From NCBI GenBank assembly GCA_940671915.1, contig CALNVZ010001235.1, forward strand, positions 1 to 64,000: a stretch of DNA of 64,000 bases, in the 5' to 3' direction. The notes under the pieces are model-generated. The model worked only from the letters and a program-made list of their open reading frames with translations. It ran no database searches and had not been told where the DNA came from. The DNA comes from Paracentrotus lividus. Lineage: Eukaryota; Echinodermata; Echinoidea; Camarodonta; Echinidae. This document shows, in pieces, positions 20,005 to 30,746 of this stretch. Both the position numbers and the translations under genes were made by a program. Within the stretch, counting starts at the first letter, position 1. Each line of letters starts with the position of its first letter.

Positions 20005-21475
20005 ACAACCAAACAGACATGGATTGGCACAAAAATATCAGAACAATATCATTGTATATCCATGTAGGTCTTTGAAAGAGATGAGCCAAACTATGAAATG
20101 ATAATTCGGAAGGCCCACTTTAAGGGAATTATATTCCTGACAATAGAGGGCGCCCGACCTGCCCAAAAAATAAAGTTTTTAAGATCAAACGCGTAGAAAA
20201 AAAGCAAAAAAAAAAAAAAAAAAAAAAAAGAATAAATGCTTACTTTCTTAACTCAATGAAGAAAAAGAATTACCTAAATCCATTTATTTCATTATGGTGC
20301 GCTCTCTGATCATCTCTCTACAGAAAACTCCAGTGGCCTTCTAATGACCCAAAGTCATCGATATCAACAACAAACTTCACCCCTCACTATACACAGGGAT
20401 TTGTATTATCAATAGCCTAATCATTAAATGAGGAAACCGAAATGGGAATCTAGTTTCAGTTTCAGTTTAGTTATTAGTATTAGTATAATTATATGCCATA
20501 TCGTTACAATACATAGACAAGGTTACAAGACGATAAATAGTAATATAAACAAAGAAATATGAAGGAGCCTGTTAAATAATATGCTCCTTTCTGTAAATGA
20601 TCTGTAGAAAAGAATAAATAAAGAAGAAAATACAACGATATACAAATTAAAAGTAATTAAAGTATGTACATGTTTCCTTACATTGAACAGTATAAGAATG
20701 ATTTTTTTTTCAAAGTTCAAAAGCATAGTAAGGTAATTTGAGACAAGGGAATAAACTAAAATTAACCAGCATGAAGTTAAAAAAAAAAAATAATGCCTAG
20801 ATCATCCGTTTTGTTTTATCTCGATAAGATATCTTTGTCAAATTGTGCAACCTACAAAAGTTCCAATTTAGGACAGATAAATCATCTACCTACTTCTCCT
20901 GACTATATGGAGTCAAGTTGCAAAAGTAAAACTGGTCAATTTTGAAATATTGCCCTTAATTATGTTGCTAGAAACTGATTCCTGAATATAATTTGCTTTA
21001 TGAAATAAATCATTCAACCACTAAGCAGGTTCTATGGATAAATTATCTAGAATATAGCAACGGCATCTAATTAATGTGTTTTTTAAATGCGCTTATTGTG
21101 TCTCGTGTCTACTGTATGTTGTGAGGCTTCAGTTTTGCGCAGCTGGCCATTTGTCTACCATGCCATGGATGTTTGTGTGAGTCAGCACGACATTTATGAG
21201 TCACCATAATGTTTCCAATGCAATGTGCATGGCTGTTTCAAGGTTTGTTAATATTTGAAATGGTGTAAACCCGGCAACCATAAAAAAACCCACCAGCATA
21301 ATTCATTAAAATTCGACATCTCATTATAACATACCAGACGCACTCATTTCCCTATGGCACGATACATGCATGGCGTTTAATGTGCGCTGCGTGTTATCAA
21401 GATGTACAAGCAAATATATAATTATCATAATATATGTTCTGATGGTACTTTCGATCTACGACGCTGATCAGGTAT
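20005..21475 (+). repeat. Duplicated block, copy B (left part)
   Basis: Partner of copy A up to the TE-X insertion at 21476; the right part resumes at 25027. It contains an extra segment (about 20400-21130) which is absent from A but matches 25970-26612 (block C), including GCCTAGATC, TTAATTATGTTG, CACTAAGCAGG and TGTCTCGTGTCTACTGTATG. Confidence 0.8.
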
Positions 21476-21825
21476 GGCTTGCAACGATCGTCTGCGTTCG
21501 CGGAGCGGGGGTGGAGCGGGGATGGCCGACCCTTTCGTGAACACCGGGGGGGGGGTGGGGGTGGGGGGGGGGGGCTTTTCTCGAAAGACTGTGTTTAGTA
21601 GTTTTCTGAACCAGTCGTTTTTATGAAATTATTCATTAAATAATAACAATATATTATTAATAATAGGAGAAATAGAGGAGACCTTGCATTTTTTAATGTT
21701 GATATTGAAGTTCATAATTTTAGACCCCCCCCCCCCAAGCGCTATAGCCCGATAGTCCGCTAGTCCGATAGTCCGCGGCCGCACTGCGGGTCCGGTAGTC
21801 CGCAGGGGAGGGGGGGGGGTAGTTT

Positions 21826-22012
21826 TCGTTATTCCGAAGGTTCGTTATCCCTAAAATAGAAAAAAAGGTTCGTTATTCCTAAAAATAGAAAAAGGTTCGT
21901 TATTCCGAAAATAGAACAAGGTTCGTTATTCCGAAAATACAATAAAGTTTGGTTTTCCGATAATAGAATAAGGTTCGTTATTCGGAAAATAAAAAAAAAG
22001 GTTCGTTATTGA
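21826..22012 (+). repeat. Tandem repeat GGTTCGTTATTCCGAAAATA
   Basis: Seven or so units of 26-28 bp, each GGTTCGTTATTCC followed by an A-rich ATAGAA tail. Its complement is present at 39310-39450 in the TE-X end fragment, so the array is an ancestral part of the element. Just upstream, TAGTCCG repeats several times (21750-21800). Confidence 0.85.
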
Positions 22013-22560
22013 GTTATTACTGCCAGTTTACTGTTTTGGTCACCCATGAATAACCTCCAGGTAAAGGGGATCCTTCTTGCGGCCGCGGGCAACGCACGCA
22101 AGCCGGGACCAGGGAAACACGCACGGGCAGTGCAGGCCGCCGCGGCCGGGTGTCCTTTTATTTAACATGCCATCTTCTGTTAAACTTGATTTTATCGCGA
22201 AGACATTTATTTCTAGCACAAAATTATACACGAGCGACTTCCTAGCTAAGATAAAAAGATGTAGTTTCGCTTCTAAAGTCGGGTCGTTAAACAGTCCATA
22301 ACTAAATAATTTCTTCCGCAATTGTTTTCGTTCTGTCTTTATTGAAAATTTGAAAATTATTTAAATGACAAATTTATTTCAGCGGCGAATTCTTCCGGTG
22401 AAGAATAAGTGTCATTTCTAAAATTGGTCCGTTATCACTCAATATATAAATAATTTATTTCGCAATTGTATCCGGTCGTTATTCGTGTGTGTGTGTGTGG
22501 GGGGGGGGGTGGCTGAAGGGGCTCAAAATCACGAATGTATGGCAGGCGCGGATCCAGGAT
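22013..22560 (+). repeat. TE-X interior, part 1
   Basis: GTTTTGGTCACCCATGAATA to CAGGCGCGGATCCAGG also occurs at 45958-46380, with conserved TTCGCTTCTAAAGTCGGG and GTCCGTTATCACTCAATA. At 22543 CAGGCGCGGATCCAGG plus a G run resembles a hAT-type terminus also seen at 42589, 46355 and 62595. The frames here are not supported as genes. Confidence 0.65.
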
Positions 22561-24631
22561 TTTCCAGAGGGGGGGGGGCCCAACTTAAAAAAAAAAATTT
22601 GGGGTTTTAAAAGATTCTAGAATAAAAGGGCACTTTGTAGTATAAGAAATTGTAGATAATTGTGTATTACAGACCCTATTTAGTATCTGCGAGCGCGATC
22701 GAAGGGCGAACTGAAAGTTTTGAGGTAAATATGTGCATCATGATTTAGTATTATGATTTTTATATTTGAGTTAATTGTGCATTCTATACCCTACTAAATG
22801 GTAGTATAAAAATTTGAGCTCAAAATTGGAGTTAATTGTGAATTATGATGTAGTTTCCGCGAGCGCGAAGCGCGAATCGAAAAGTCGGGGGTTTAAAAGA
22901 TATATTGAAGAAATAAAGGGGCACTTTCTCGTGTTCTTATTCTTAGTCAAATTATTTTGAGTATTAAAGTAGCTGGGAAGCCAGGGCGAGGTCCATGTTG
23001 TACCACCCCCCCCCCCATCCCAGCTCAAGTTCGAAGTGATGGCCATGAATACCGACCACTCCTAAAGGGTTATCGTCGATGTATGGCGGAGTCGCCCCAC
23101 TCTTGATCTTAAATTATGAAGAAAAATAAAAAGAAATGACAAAGAAAGAAGAAAGAATTAGAGGAGTAAATGAATGTTTTGATTACTAGGTGTCATGTTA
23201 GAAATCTTGCAATTTATTATGTCGAACTGAGAATGAAAGATAGCAACCCTTACGTCAAATTGTATACCTGAGCCAATCGTGGGAGAATGCATTTAAATAG
23301 AGAACTACTGTTGAGTTGTTTACAAATTTGCCGACTAATCAAAGCGCCGCTTAATCTACATAAATATGTCATACGCGCGCATGTCGGCAATTATCATAGA
23401 AACGCGGTATCATTTGTTCTTAATCTTCAACATCAAAGCGCAACACACTTTCCCACGCGTATACTTAAAACTTGCATCTGATCTGCGGAAGAATTGTGTC
23501 TGAAATATAATCATTCTCATGATGGACTCCGTTCGAGAAGCAATGTTTTTCCCTACTCCCACCCCTCCATTCTTCGACGATTGTTTAGACTTTGTTTGGT
23601 TCCCTTCTATGTATTGCCAGATTGCACGAAAGACTTTGCATGAGACTGGAATGGAGGGGGCGCGCCCCCGAGTCTACTCCGGTCATATTCGTCCATGATT
23701 TTTGATAACCGCTCGGTTATCAAAATATAGAAAAGGGTCAAGTATATGTGTCTGTGTCGAACTAAGCGTCCGTGCCTCACGGCTAAAAAATCAACAAAAA
23801 TGCTACTTTTCTATTTAAGGCTGGTTTAAATATTGTTGGACGGAGCTTCTAAACTTCTATGCAAATGTAAATTTATTCAGAATAGAAAACACGCTATTTC
23901 TCTATCTCTCTAGAATTATGAACTTCAAAATCAACAAAAATGCAAGCTCTCCTCTTTTTCTCCTATTATATTTGGGAAAGGTGCGATAGAAATATTGGGT
24001 ATTATTACCCTTATAAGACATCTGAACCGGGCTATTGCAAATTCATACCGACCGCAGTTTTGATATGATATCGATATATAAAGCGATCATGGGGTATATT
24101 GGCCATATTGACCGGAATAAAAAAATCCCATTGAAAAAACACGCATTGACGTAAGGCTGCCTTTTTACAATAACAATGTTGCACGGCTGTCGGGGGTTCC
24201 TACGCGTAATTTTAATGATGCGCGTTAAGAGTAGTAAGACAATGGATACGCACAGAAGCATTATTGCGTCACAATGGTTCAACTCAGAATGCTGAAGAAA
24301 CAAAGAAAAGAAAAAAAAAAATCCCACGACAAATGCCCAGTTTAAATCAGTTTTTCGGTTTTTGGTAACGTTATATCCTGAGAAAGCAACTTTTATGACT
24401 CGTTGAATGACACATTCTGCAAATTATACCGAGGCATGATGTTTCGAGGGGAATTGATTCCTTGATATTTTAATATTGATGAAGACAGTGGAACATTTTG
24501 GATTCAAACATACATGACTGTACTGTAGCAGTTGTACCAGACCAGCTAGGATATGTGGTAAGTAGACTACACTGTGTAGTTGGAGATAGGTAGTTGAAGG
24601 ATAATAATAAAATATGACTGTTTTTTTTTCC

Positions 24632-24731
24632 GGGCAATATGGCATATAGTGCCCTTACTAGCACCATATTGCCCTCGTCTTCGACTCGGGGCAATATTAT
24701 GCTAGTTCAGGCACTATATGCCATATTGCCC
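24632..24731. repeat. 100-nt hairpin of GGGCAATAT motifs
   Basis: GGGCAATATGGCATATAGTG at 24632 pairs with CACTATATGCCATATTGCCC ending at 24731. An inner stem (TAGCACCATATTGCCC with GGGGCAATATTATGCTA) continues to a loop around CGTCTTCGAC. It lies in the segment that is extra in this TE-X copy, so it may be a separate small insertion. Confidence 0.7.
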
Positions 24732-25026
24732 TCAAGGCAGTCAATATTATTTAATTATTATTATTATTATATTATTCTTATTATTATCTATTAATATTAT
24801 ATTATTATTTAATGAATAATTTTCATAAAAACGACTGGTTCAGAAAACTACTAAACACAAGCCTTTCGAGAAAAGCCCCCCCCCCCCAGTGTCCCGAATG
24901 GGTGCCCTAATTTTACTCCCCTCCCTCAACCACCCTTTCGAGAAAAGCCCCCCCCCCCGGTGTTCACGAAAGGGTGCGGCCATCCCCGCTCCACCCCCGC
25001 TCCGCGAACGCAGTCGTTGCAAGCCC

Positions 25027-25560
25027 TCAGGTATATATGTAATGATAGCTGGGTATATTGATAACACGACGGGAACTTCCTCCTTCACCATGGTTTCAAT
25101 TGAAATGACATCCGCATATACCAATAACAGGATGCTCTCCCTGTAAGCTAAAAAGTAGACATGTATAGTGTGTCGCGTTATCGGGATCATTTATTGTTTT
25201 ATCACTACAACACCATCGCCACTTGTATTAACATACTCCTTTACTGAACATTTATATTCAATACATAACAAAAACACATTTGGATCCAGACTCGTTTAGT
25301 TCCTCGATTAGTAGGACTATATAGTTTCGTGAATCAAACATAGAAATATATGCATAGACACATGTACATGAACATATAAGAACAAATGAGTATGACGACA
25401 CATTTAGAGTATAAATTAACATAATTTCGTATTGCATTTGAAAAAAAAAGATTCACAAGAAGACATCAGGACCACTGTTAAATGTAATTGTCGACAGGAA
25501 TAATCAATAAAAAAATTAAGGGCTTGTACTACTGTCACAATAACCAGAACGAGATCATAA
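25027..25560 (+). repeat. Duplicated block, copy B (right part)
   Basis: Continuation of copy B after TE-X. It matches 16735-17292 (CTCCCTGTAAGCTA, TATCGGGATCATTT, GACTCGTTTAGTTCC, AAGACATCAG). Confidence 0.8.
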
Positions 25561-25635
25561 TTTACAACGAGACTAATCCGAATGGCATAATTATGTTAAT
25601 TAAATTCGATTCACACAGACAGGCACATACGCTCA

Positions 25636-25636
25636 T

Positions 25637-25667
<31 letters not shown>

Positions 25668-25770
25668 TACTCAAACACACACGCGCACACACACACACAC
25701 ACCCACACATACACACACACATACACAAACACAAACAAACACACACAAACATCCTCACACGCACACATAT
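25636..25770. repeat. (CA)n microsatellite, compound
   Basis: CACACA runs with CATA and CAAA interruptions over about 130 bp. It gives a Thr/His frame on one strand and a Val/Cys frame on the other; neither is a gene. Confidence 0.95.
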
Positions 25771-25839
25771 CCGTATTATCATCATTACTATAATGAGTAA
25801 ACCACAATGGAATACATTAACATAAAAATGAAGAAGAAT

Positions 25840-25955
25840 TAAAAAAAAAGAGAAAATAAAGAAAAAAACACAGGATTAAGACAAAAAAAAACTTCCTCAA
25901 ATTTACAAATTACCCCTCAAAAAAAAAAAAAAAAAATAAAAAAAAAAAAATAGAT
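25840..25955. repeat. A-rich tract
   Basis: Several poly(A) runs separated by short mixed sequence, located between block B and block C. Confidence 0.8.
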
Positions 25956-25969
25956 GAAAATTAATAAAA

Positions 25970-26612
25970 AGAGAATATATAATAATGCCCTAGATTGTTT
26001 TATATTTTATAATGATATCGTTGTATGAATTGTGCAAGCACCAAAATGTTCACAATTTGAAGACAGAAGAAATCATCAACCTATCGTCTTCTGACTATAA
26101 CGAACAGTCAAGTTAGGAAAGCTAAACAGGCTCAGTGGATAGAGCGTCCGCCTAATAATCGGGAGGTCATGGGTTCAAGCCCCGGCCGCGTTTTATTAAA
26201 AGACGTCAAAAAATTGTATTTGCTGCTTCCCTGTTTGGCGTTCAACAAGAGGGGGATAGAGCGACGTCCTTCTGGCGCTGCTCAGCGGCTGCCGGGCCCT
26301 CGAGAAAAGGGGCAAAATGAATATCCTTTCCGGACAATAAAATATGGAGCATTTTCATTTTCATTTTCATTTCATTTTCATTTCATTTTCATTTTCATTA
26401 AAATACTGCCCTTAATATGTTGTACCTATCAGCAAGAAATTCCTGATATAATTTGTTTTAAGAAATGTTTTAAGAAATAAATCATTAACCATAAAGCAGG
26501 ATCCATGGACGGACTATGTACAATATAGCACAGGCACCTAAAGTAAAAGTTTTTATTTACATAATAAATGCGCTTGTTGTGTCTCATGTCTACTGTATGT
26601 TGTGAGGCTTAA
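25970..26612 (+). repeat. Duplicated block C with SINE insertion
   Basis: Matches 20780-21130 (AATGCC-TAGAT, TTGTGCAA, GTCAAGTT, then ATTGCCCTTAAT, AAATAAATCATT, AAGCAGG and CTACTGTATGTTGTGAGGCT). The match is broken by the SINE at 26116-26400, for which block B is the empty site. Confidence 0.8.
26116..26400 (+). mobile_element. tRNA-derived SINE
   Basis: GGCTCAGTGGATAGAGCG (26129) is a tRNA box A region and GGTTCAAGCCC (26174-26184) a box B. The anticodon-arm region (CCGCCTAATAATCGGGAGG) no longer pairs cleanly, so it is not a tRNA gene. A tRNA-unrelated body with GCGTTCAACAAGAG and GGGCCCTCGAGAAAAGG follows, and a (CATTTT)n-like tail ends near 26398. RNA polymerase III would read such an element from the internal boxes. 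It interrupts block C relative to block B. Confidence 0.85.
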
Positions 26613-27540
26613 AAATGTTTGATAAATATGTGAACATCTAGTTTCTGTTTTCAGTATAAGGAGCAATGATGGCTCTGTAATTAAAGGATCAATTGCTTTT
26701 GGAATCGAATCGTGCGTTTTCTTTTAAAAACCTGAACGAATAGAACTACACAAACTAAAATACTGAAGAAATTTGATTTGTATATCAAATTTACGTTTAA
26801 TTTCAAAATAAGGAAGAAAATATCCATCCTCTTTTAACTCTTAACGTGCCGGAGGCCCATAAATGGGCCCATAGCCCTGGCGTGCCGGAGGCCCATTTAT
26901 GGGCTCAAAAAAGTTTCAAAAAGTTGTTTCCTTTCTGCCCCCAAAAATGACGTCGAAAATTTACTTTTGAGCTATAATTTTGACATATTTGTTTAGGTGT
27001 ATAATGTGACTTTCCAAATCCATACAAAAAACATATGTCATAGTGGAGTTTTTTGTCAGAGAGAGGCATTTTATACTGAAGTATGATAATTTGATCACGA
27101 CCAGAGAATTCCGAAGCGTCGAGTATGTGTGGCGTGTGTTTAGGTACCGGATGTCTATTCAGTTGCGTGCTGTCTTGCGTGTGTGTCTCATTACACATGA
27201 TTTAATGGGGGAAAGAAAATCGAGGAACAATATGAACTTACCTAGCTTTTACACGGCAAATGTATACATTTTCAATGAACAGTAAGGCAGATTGTGTTAT
27301 GTTTTCATTTTTATTAAATATGTAAGGGATGTAAATATCAAAACTAACTTTTGTGAGACCTAAAATCATTTTGTTATTACGGGGACTCATTCGTTCATTG
27401 TTTGTTTATTGATGGCCGTATTTACAGATACCATATCCTAAGCTACTGTCATGGTCTGTTTGTTGGGATCCTTATTTACTCCACTAAGGGGAACAGTGGT
27501 GGTACTGAAATCAGGAATCGATGGCATGGAGCAAAAGTTA
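26613..27540. other. Unassigned, with a GCCCATAAATGGGC repeat
   Basis: At 26838-26906 CGTGCCGGAGGCCCAT occurs twice, each followed by AAATGGGC or TTATGGGC. The position next to TTAAC resembles a piggyBac-like terminus but no partner end was found. Frames of 80-97 codons at 26905-27285 occur on both strands without recognised motifs. Confidence 0.4.
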
Positions 27541-27547
27541 AAATATT

Positions 27548-27630
27548 AGTAGATATCTCTCTCTCTCTCAATACAATATATATGCAAATTAGGAAAAATA
27601 TCATTACATTTACATTTGTTCATGGAAATA

Positions 27631-27669
<39 letters not shown>

Positions 27670-28062
27670 ACAATATAATATGAAAATAGGAAACATATTA
27701 CATTTATATTTGTTCATGACAATAATAATTGCACGCTCTCTCTCTCTCTCTCAGTACAAAATATATGAAATTAGGAGACATAGCATTACATTTATATTTA
27801 TTCATAAAAGTAATAATCAACCTCTATCTTTCTATCAAAATAGTAAATGGAACTAATGGGAAAACAAAACATTGAACTACACAAATCACACATTGTCATG
27901 TACTGATGGCGAAACAATTATTGATATATTATATTCATTCATGAAATTACTTATTAATTACTCATGAAAATAATAATCGATCTCACTCTCTTTCTCTCTC
28001 TCAATACAAAATATATGAAAATAGGAAACATATCATTACATTTATATTTGTTTATTATTGTG
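27548..28062 (+). repeat. Minisatellite containing a CT microsatellite in each unit
   Basis: Four units, at about 27548, 27637, 27737 and 27985, share CTCTCTCTCAATACAA followed by ATATGAAAATAGGAAACATA and CATTACATTTATATTTGTTC. The CT run differs in length between units. An unrelated stretch separates the third and fourth units. Confidence 0.85.
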
Positions 28063-28216
28063 ATAGGGGCATGACTAAGCGTGTTTACAAGTTTACAAGT
28101 TTGTAAACTCTTGTAGTGCAAAATGCTGTGCATCATTATTTCATTGACAGGTAAATGAAAGTGCGTTGCCCTTGCTTGACAATAGGCAATTAAATGATAC
28201 AGGCTTTTAATTGTAG

Positions 28217-28418
28217 TGAACAATAGATGTTTACATGCGATGTCTACTAGGGATCTTTTCAAAATGTTCAGATCCGGACCTATTCATTATGGGGTGATTA
28301 CGGGACACGTAGCTTTAAAAGACCAGTCGTTTATGTATATTTCATACGAACATCACCACACAAAATTGTCCACAACGGCTGTTTTCACCTTACCGTCGGT
28401 CCGGCCCCATGGGGATAT
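28217..28418 (+). CDS. Candidate internal exon, function unknown
   Basis: The frame is open exactly between an acceptor-like CTTTTAATTGTAG (ends 28216) and a donor GTGAGTAAGG (starts 28419); the first in-frame stop lies inside the donor. It encodes about 67 residues including MSTRDLFKMFRSGPIHYGVI and TGHVALKDQSFMYISYEHHH, ending LPSVRPHGD. The GHVALKDQSFMYI run is faintly like a Kelch-repeat strand, but no second blade is visible, so I give no function. No partner exon was identified. It may be a chance frame. Confidence 0.35.
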
Positions 28419-28900
28419 GTGAGTAAGGCATTATGGTCTGATTGAAGTTGAGATCATATTTTACAAATTACATGCATCATAATAAAGTAAATGGTTTCAA
28501 TTCATCTCAAGACCGCTTGAATGTCTTCCCCGCCGACCCCCCCCCCCCCATTTATATGCCAGTCAAATTTACACACTTGCAAATGCCGGTATTTAGCGAG
28601 AATACATGTGTTTTCTTTTTTTCTATTGCAAATCAGATATGCATACCTTTGCACAAACATGCAGGTATACTGTTATTGATTCTATATATTTTTTTACAGT
28701 ACAAGTAATAGAGAGGGCGATTTCTATTCTTTGAAATGAAATATATTTTGTATTGAGAAATAAGGAGGAGTAGTTCTGCGTCATCAATTACGCGGTAAGC
28801 ACATGCTGCGAGAAGTCTTCTCTTCCTCATGTAATATACATAATAAGTATATCCTGTACCTCATGTAAATTCGCCATTTTGAACGGTGGATGTGGGTGGG
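28419..28900. other. No recognised feature
   Basis: AT-rich with a C run near 28540. No supported gene or repeat. Confidence 0.45.
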
Positions 28901-28919
28901 NNNNNNNNNNNNNNNNNNN
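28901..28919. other. Assembly gap (19 N)
   Basis: Nineteen N. Frames spanning it are artefacts. Confidence 1.
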
Positions 28920-29812
28920 TCCAGCAAAGAAAGAACTTGCAAATAATAATAATAATAATAATAATGCATAGAAACGAGTTTATTAGGGGCACGATGCCTC
29001 CGCCACCCCCCCCAAAAGTATAAAACAATACCCGAGTAAGAGGACTTCCCTTCCCAACTAGATGCATTTTTTTAAACAGTAAAAATATTGGACGGTCAAA
29101 GTCTAAAAAGAAAGAAATCACCCCCCATTCAGCGCCCTCACCCACCAATCCCCATCGATGTACTTGTAATATAGTCAAAATATTGAATTGACTGACAAAG
29201 CCGGACAAAATTAAATCCTATACCCGCCCCCCGCCTCGAAAAAAATAAAAAACAAAACAAAACAAAACAAAACAACAACAACAACACCAAAAAAAAAAAT
29301 CAATATAAAAATTTGTGTCCCCTCCCCCCTCTGTTCGGTAATGAAAACCTGGATTCGCTTCCGATATTCCACAAGTTGAACTCCGAACCAGGAAGGGAAA
29401 GTGCAGCGGCTGGGGATTTCCCAAGTGGTGACGTCATACACAGAGTGTGGAGTCCGATAATTCTTCCCGTGTAGTAGGCCCAGTAGTACCCCTAGTTTGA
29501 GCTATTTTGAAAATATAGCCCTTTATATGGCTAACGTTCTAGATTCCACCTCCCGTAGTCCAGCGAAAACACGCTAGTGACGCAGTAAGAACGGGAAGAA
29601 CTTTCTCGAGGCCGTTTGGTCGAGGTAAGAACGAGTTAGACTGGATTTTGACGGATTGAAAACGACCCAGAATTAATAAGATCGGGACGAAAGGCTTTGG
29701 AAACGAGTTAGAATTAAATAAGAACAGGTTGCAACTAACTGGGGACGGGTTTGGATTGTTTCAGACGGGGTCTGCTTCGTGACACGACGAAACATTAAAC
29801 AGAAGGGTAGTA
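28920..29812. other. No recognised gene; low-complexity patches
   Basis: An (AAT)n run lies at about 28945-28965, C runs near 29005 and 29120, and an AAAAC run near 29250. Sequence at about 29490-29590 (GAGCTATTTTGAAAAT, ACGTTCTAGATTC) has a diverged relative at 41365-41440. Confidence 0.5.
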
Positions 29813-30058
29813 ACTCACTAGGCGGAAAGGTGCTTTTGAACTACTTTGAGACGGTTTTGAAGCTTTTCGCGGAGACGTCTCCTCAGTCCCCGCGAGGTTT
29901 CATGAGCCGGGGAAATTACTTTGACACGATTCTTTGAAACTGCATTGAGACATTTCGGAGACGTCTCCACGATAAAAATGATAAAATATCGGAGACGTCT
30001 CGAATACTTTATTTGTCGCGAAGACGTCTCCGAAAAGGAGATACCACCCTTAGCTTGA
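29813..30058. mobile_element. MITE family M1, copy 2 (decayed)
   Basis: ACTACTTTGAGACGG, CGCGGAGACGTCTCC and the end GGAGATACCACCCTTA match the element at 3206-3620. The left terminus is mostly lost. Confidence 0.65.
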
Positions 30059-30746
30059 TATTTCTAACCAGTTAATTATTTCAACATTATTGAGCAAAGA
30101 TCATAATACGATCCACTCTTAAAATAATTCATTTATTATTATCTTATTACAAGTTTGATCAATAAAAGACGAGATCGAGCAAATCATTCACGTTTTTATT
30201 TCCATTGTTTTAAGCTAGCATAGCCACTCAGACATAAAACGTGATCAGAGAAATTATAAATACATTCGTGAGGCGCAAACAATTATTAAAACATTGTGGA
30301 GGCTTATCTCTATCATAGATTTACTTATTCAAAGAATATAAACAAAATACGTAAGCCAAACAAGAATTATTTAGTTTATTAGACCATTATTATGTTCAAA
30401 ATTTTCAACAGAATTGAGATCAAAATGACCTGATTTATTATAAGTAAGAGTAATGACTCTTCAAACACCGCACGCAAACATCGGAATAAAAAAAAACCCC
30501 AAAGGCCCGTATTCTGCTACGGGGTTTAGAGTTGTACGGCAAATGACAATAGAATCGAACAATAGCACCGTACGAGAAAAAACTCCCAGCACGAAAAAAA
30601 TTCCAAACGTGTACAACTTCCATACGGCTGGAAGTTTCTAGTCCACTGGAACGCACAAGATAAAACCGGAAATCCATTGAAATAATGACGCAACAAACCT
30701 TTTGTTTGTATGCGGCCGCTTTATCCAGTTATCCTTTGACTAGGGG
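30059..30746. other. Unassigned
   Basis: Opposed frames at 30438-30677 are not recognised. AAAGGCCCGTATTCTG near 30501 looks like a MITE terminus but no partner end is seen. Confidence 0.4.

Larger units (their letters stand above)
21476..25026 (+). mobile_element. DNA transposon TE-X, full-length copy with 8-bp TSD
   Basis: TCAGGTAT occurs on both sides (21468-21475 and 25027-25034). The ends are inverted repeats of about 80 bp: GGCTTGCAACGATCG, GTTCGCGGAGCGGGGGTGG and CCCTTTCGTGAACACCGGGG at left, mirrored at right. The interior holds a GGTTCGTTATTCC array (21826-22012), two blocks with GAGCGCGAAGCGCGAA-type motifs, palindromes GGGGGCGCGCCCCC and GATAACCGCTCGGTTATC, and an inserted segment of about 750 bp (23998-24750) absent from the copy at 46-48.9 kb. 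No transposase was recognised, so the superfamily is unassigned. Related ends occur at 39841, 48898 and 53959. Confidence 0.8.

Noticed and set aside
25488..25807. Thr/His-rich and Val/Cys-rich frames
   Set aside because: Translation of a CA microsatellite.
26129..26190. tRNA gene
   Set aside because: Box A and B are present but the anticodon stem and acceptor stem do not close; the downstream body and repeated tail identify a SINE.
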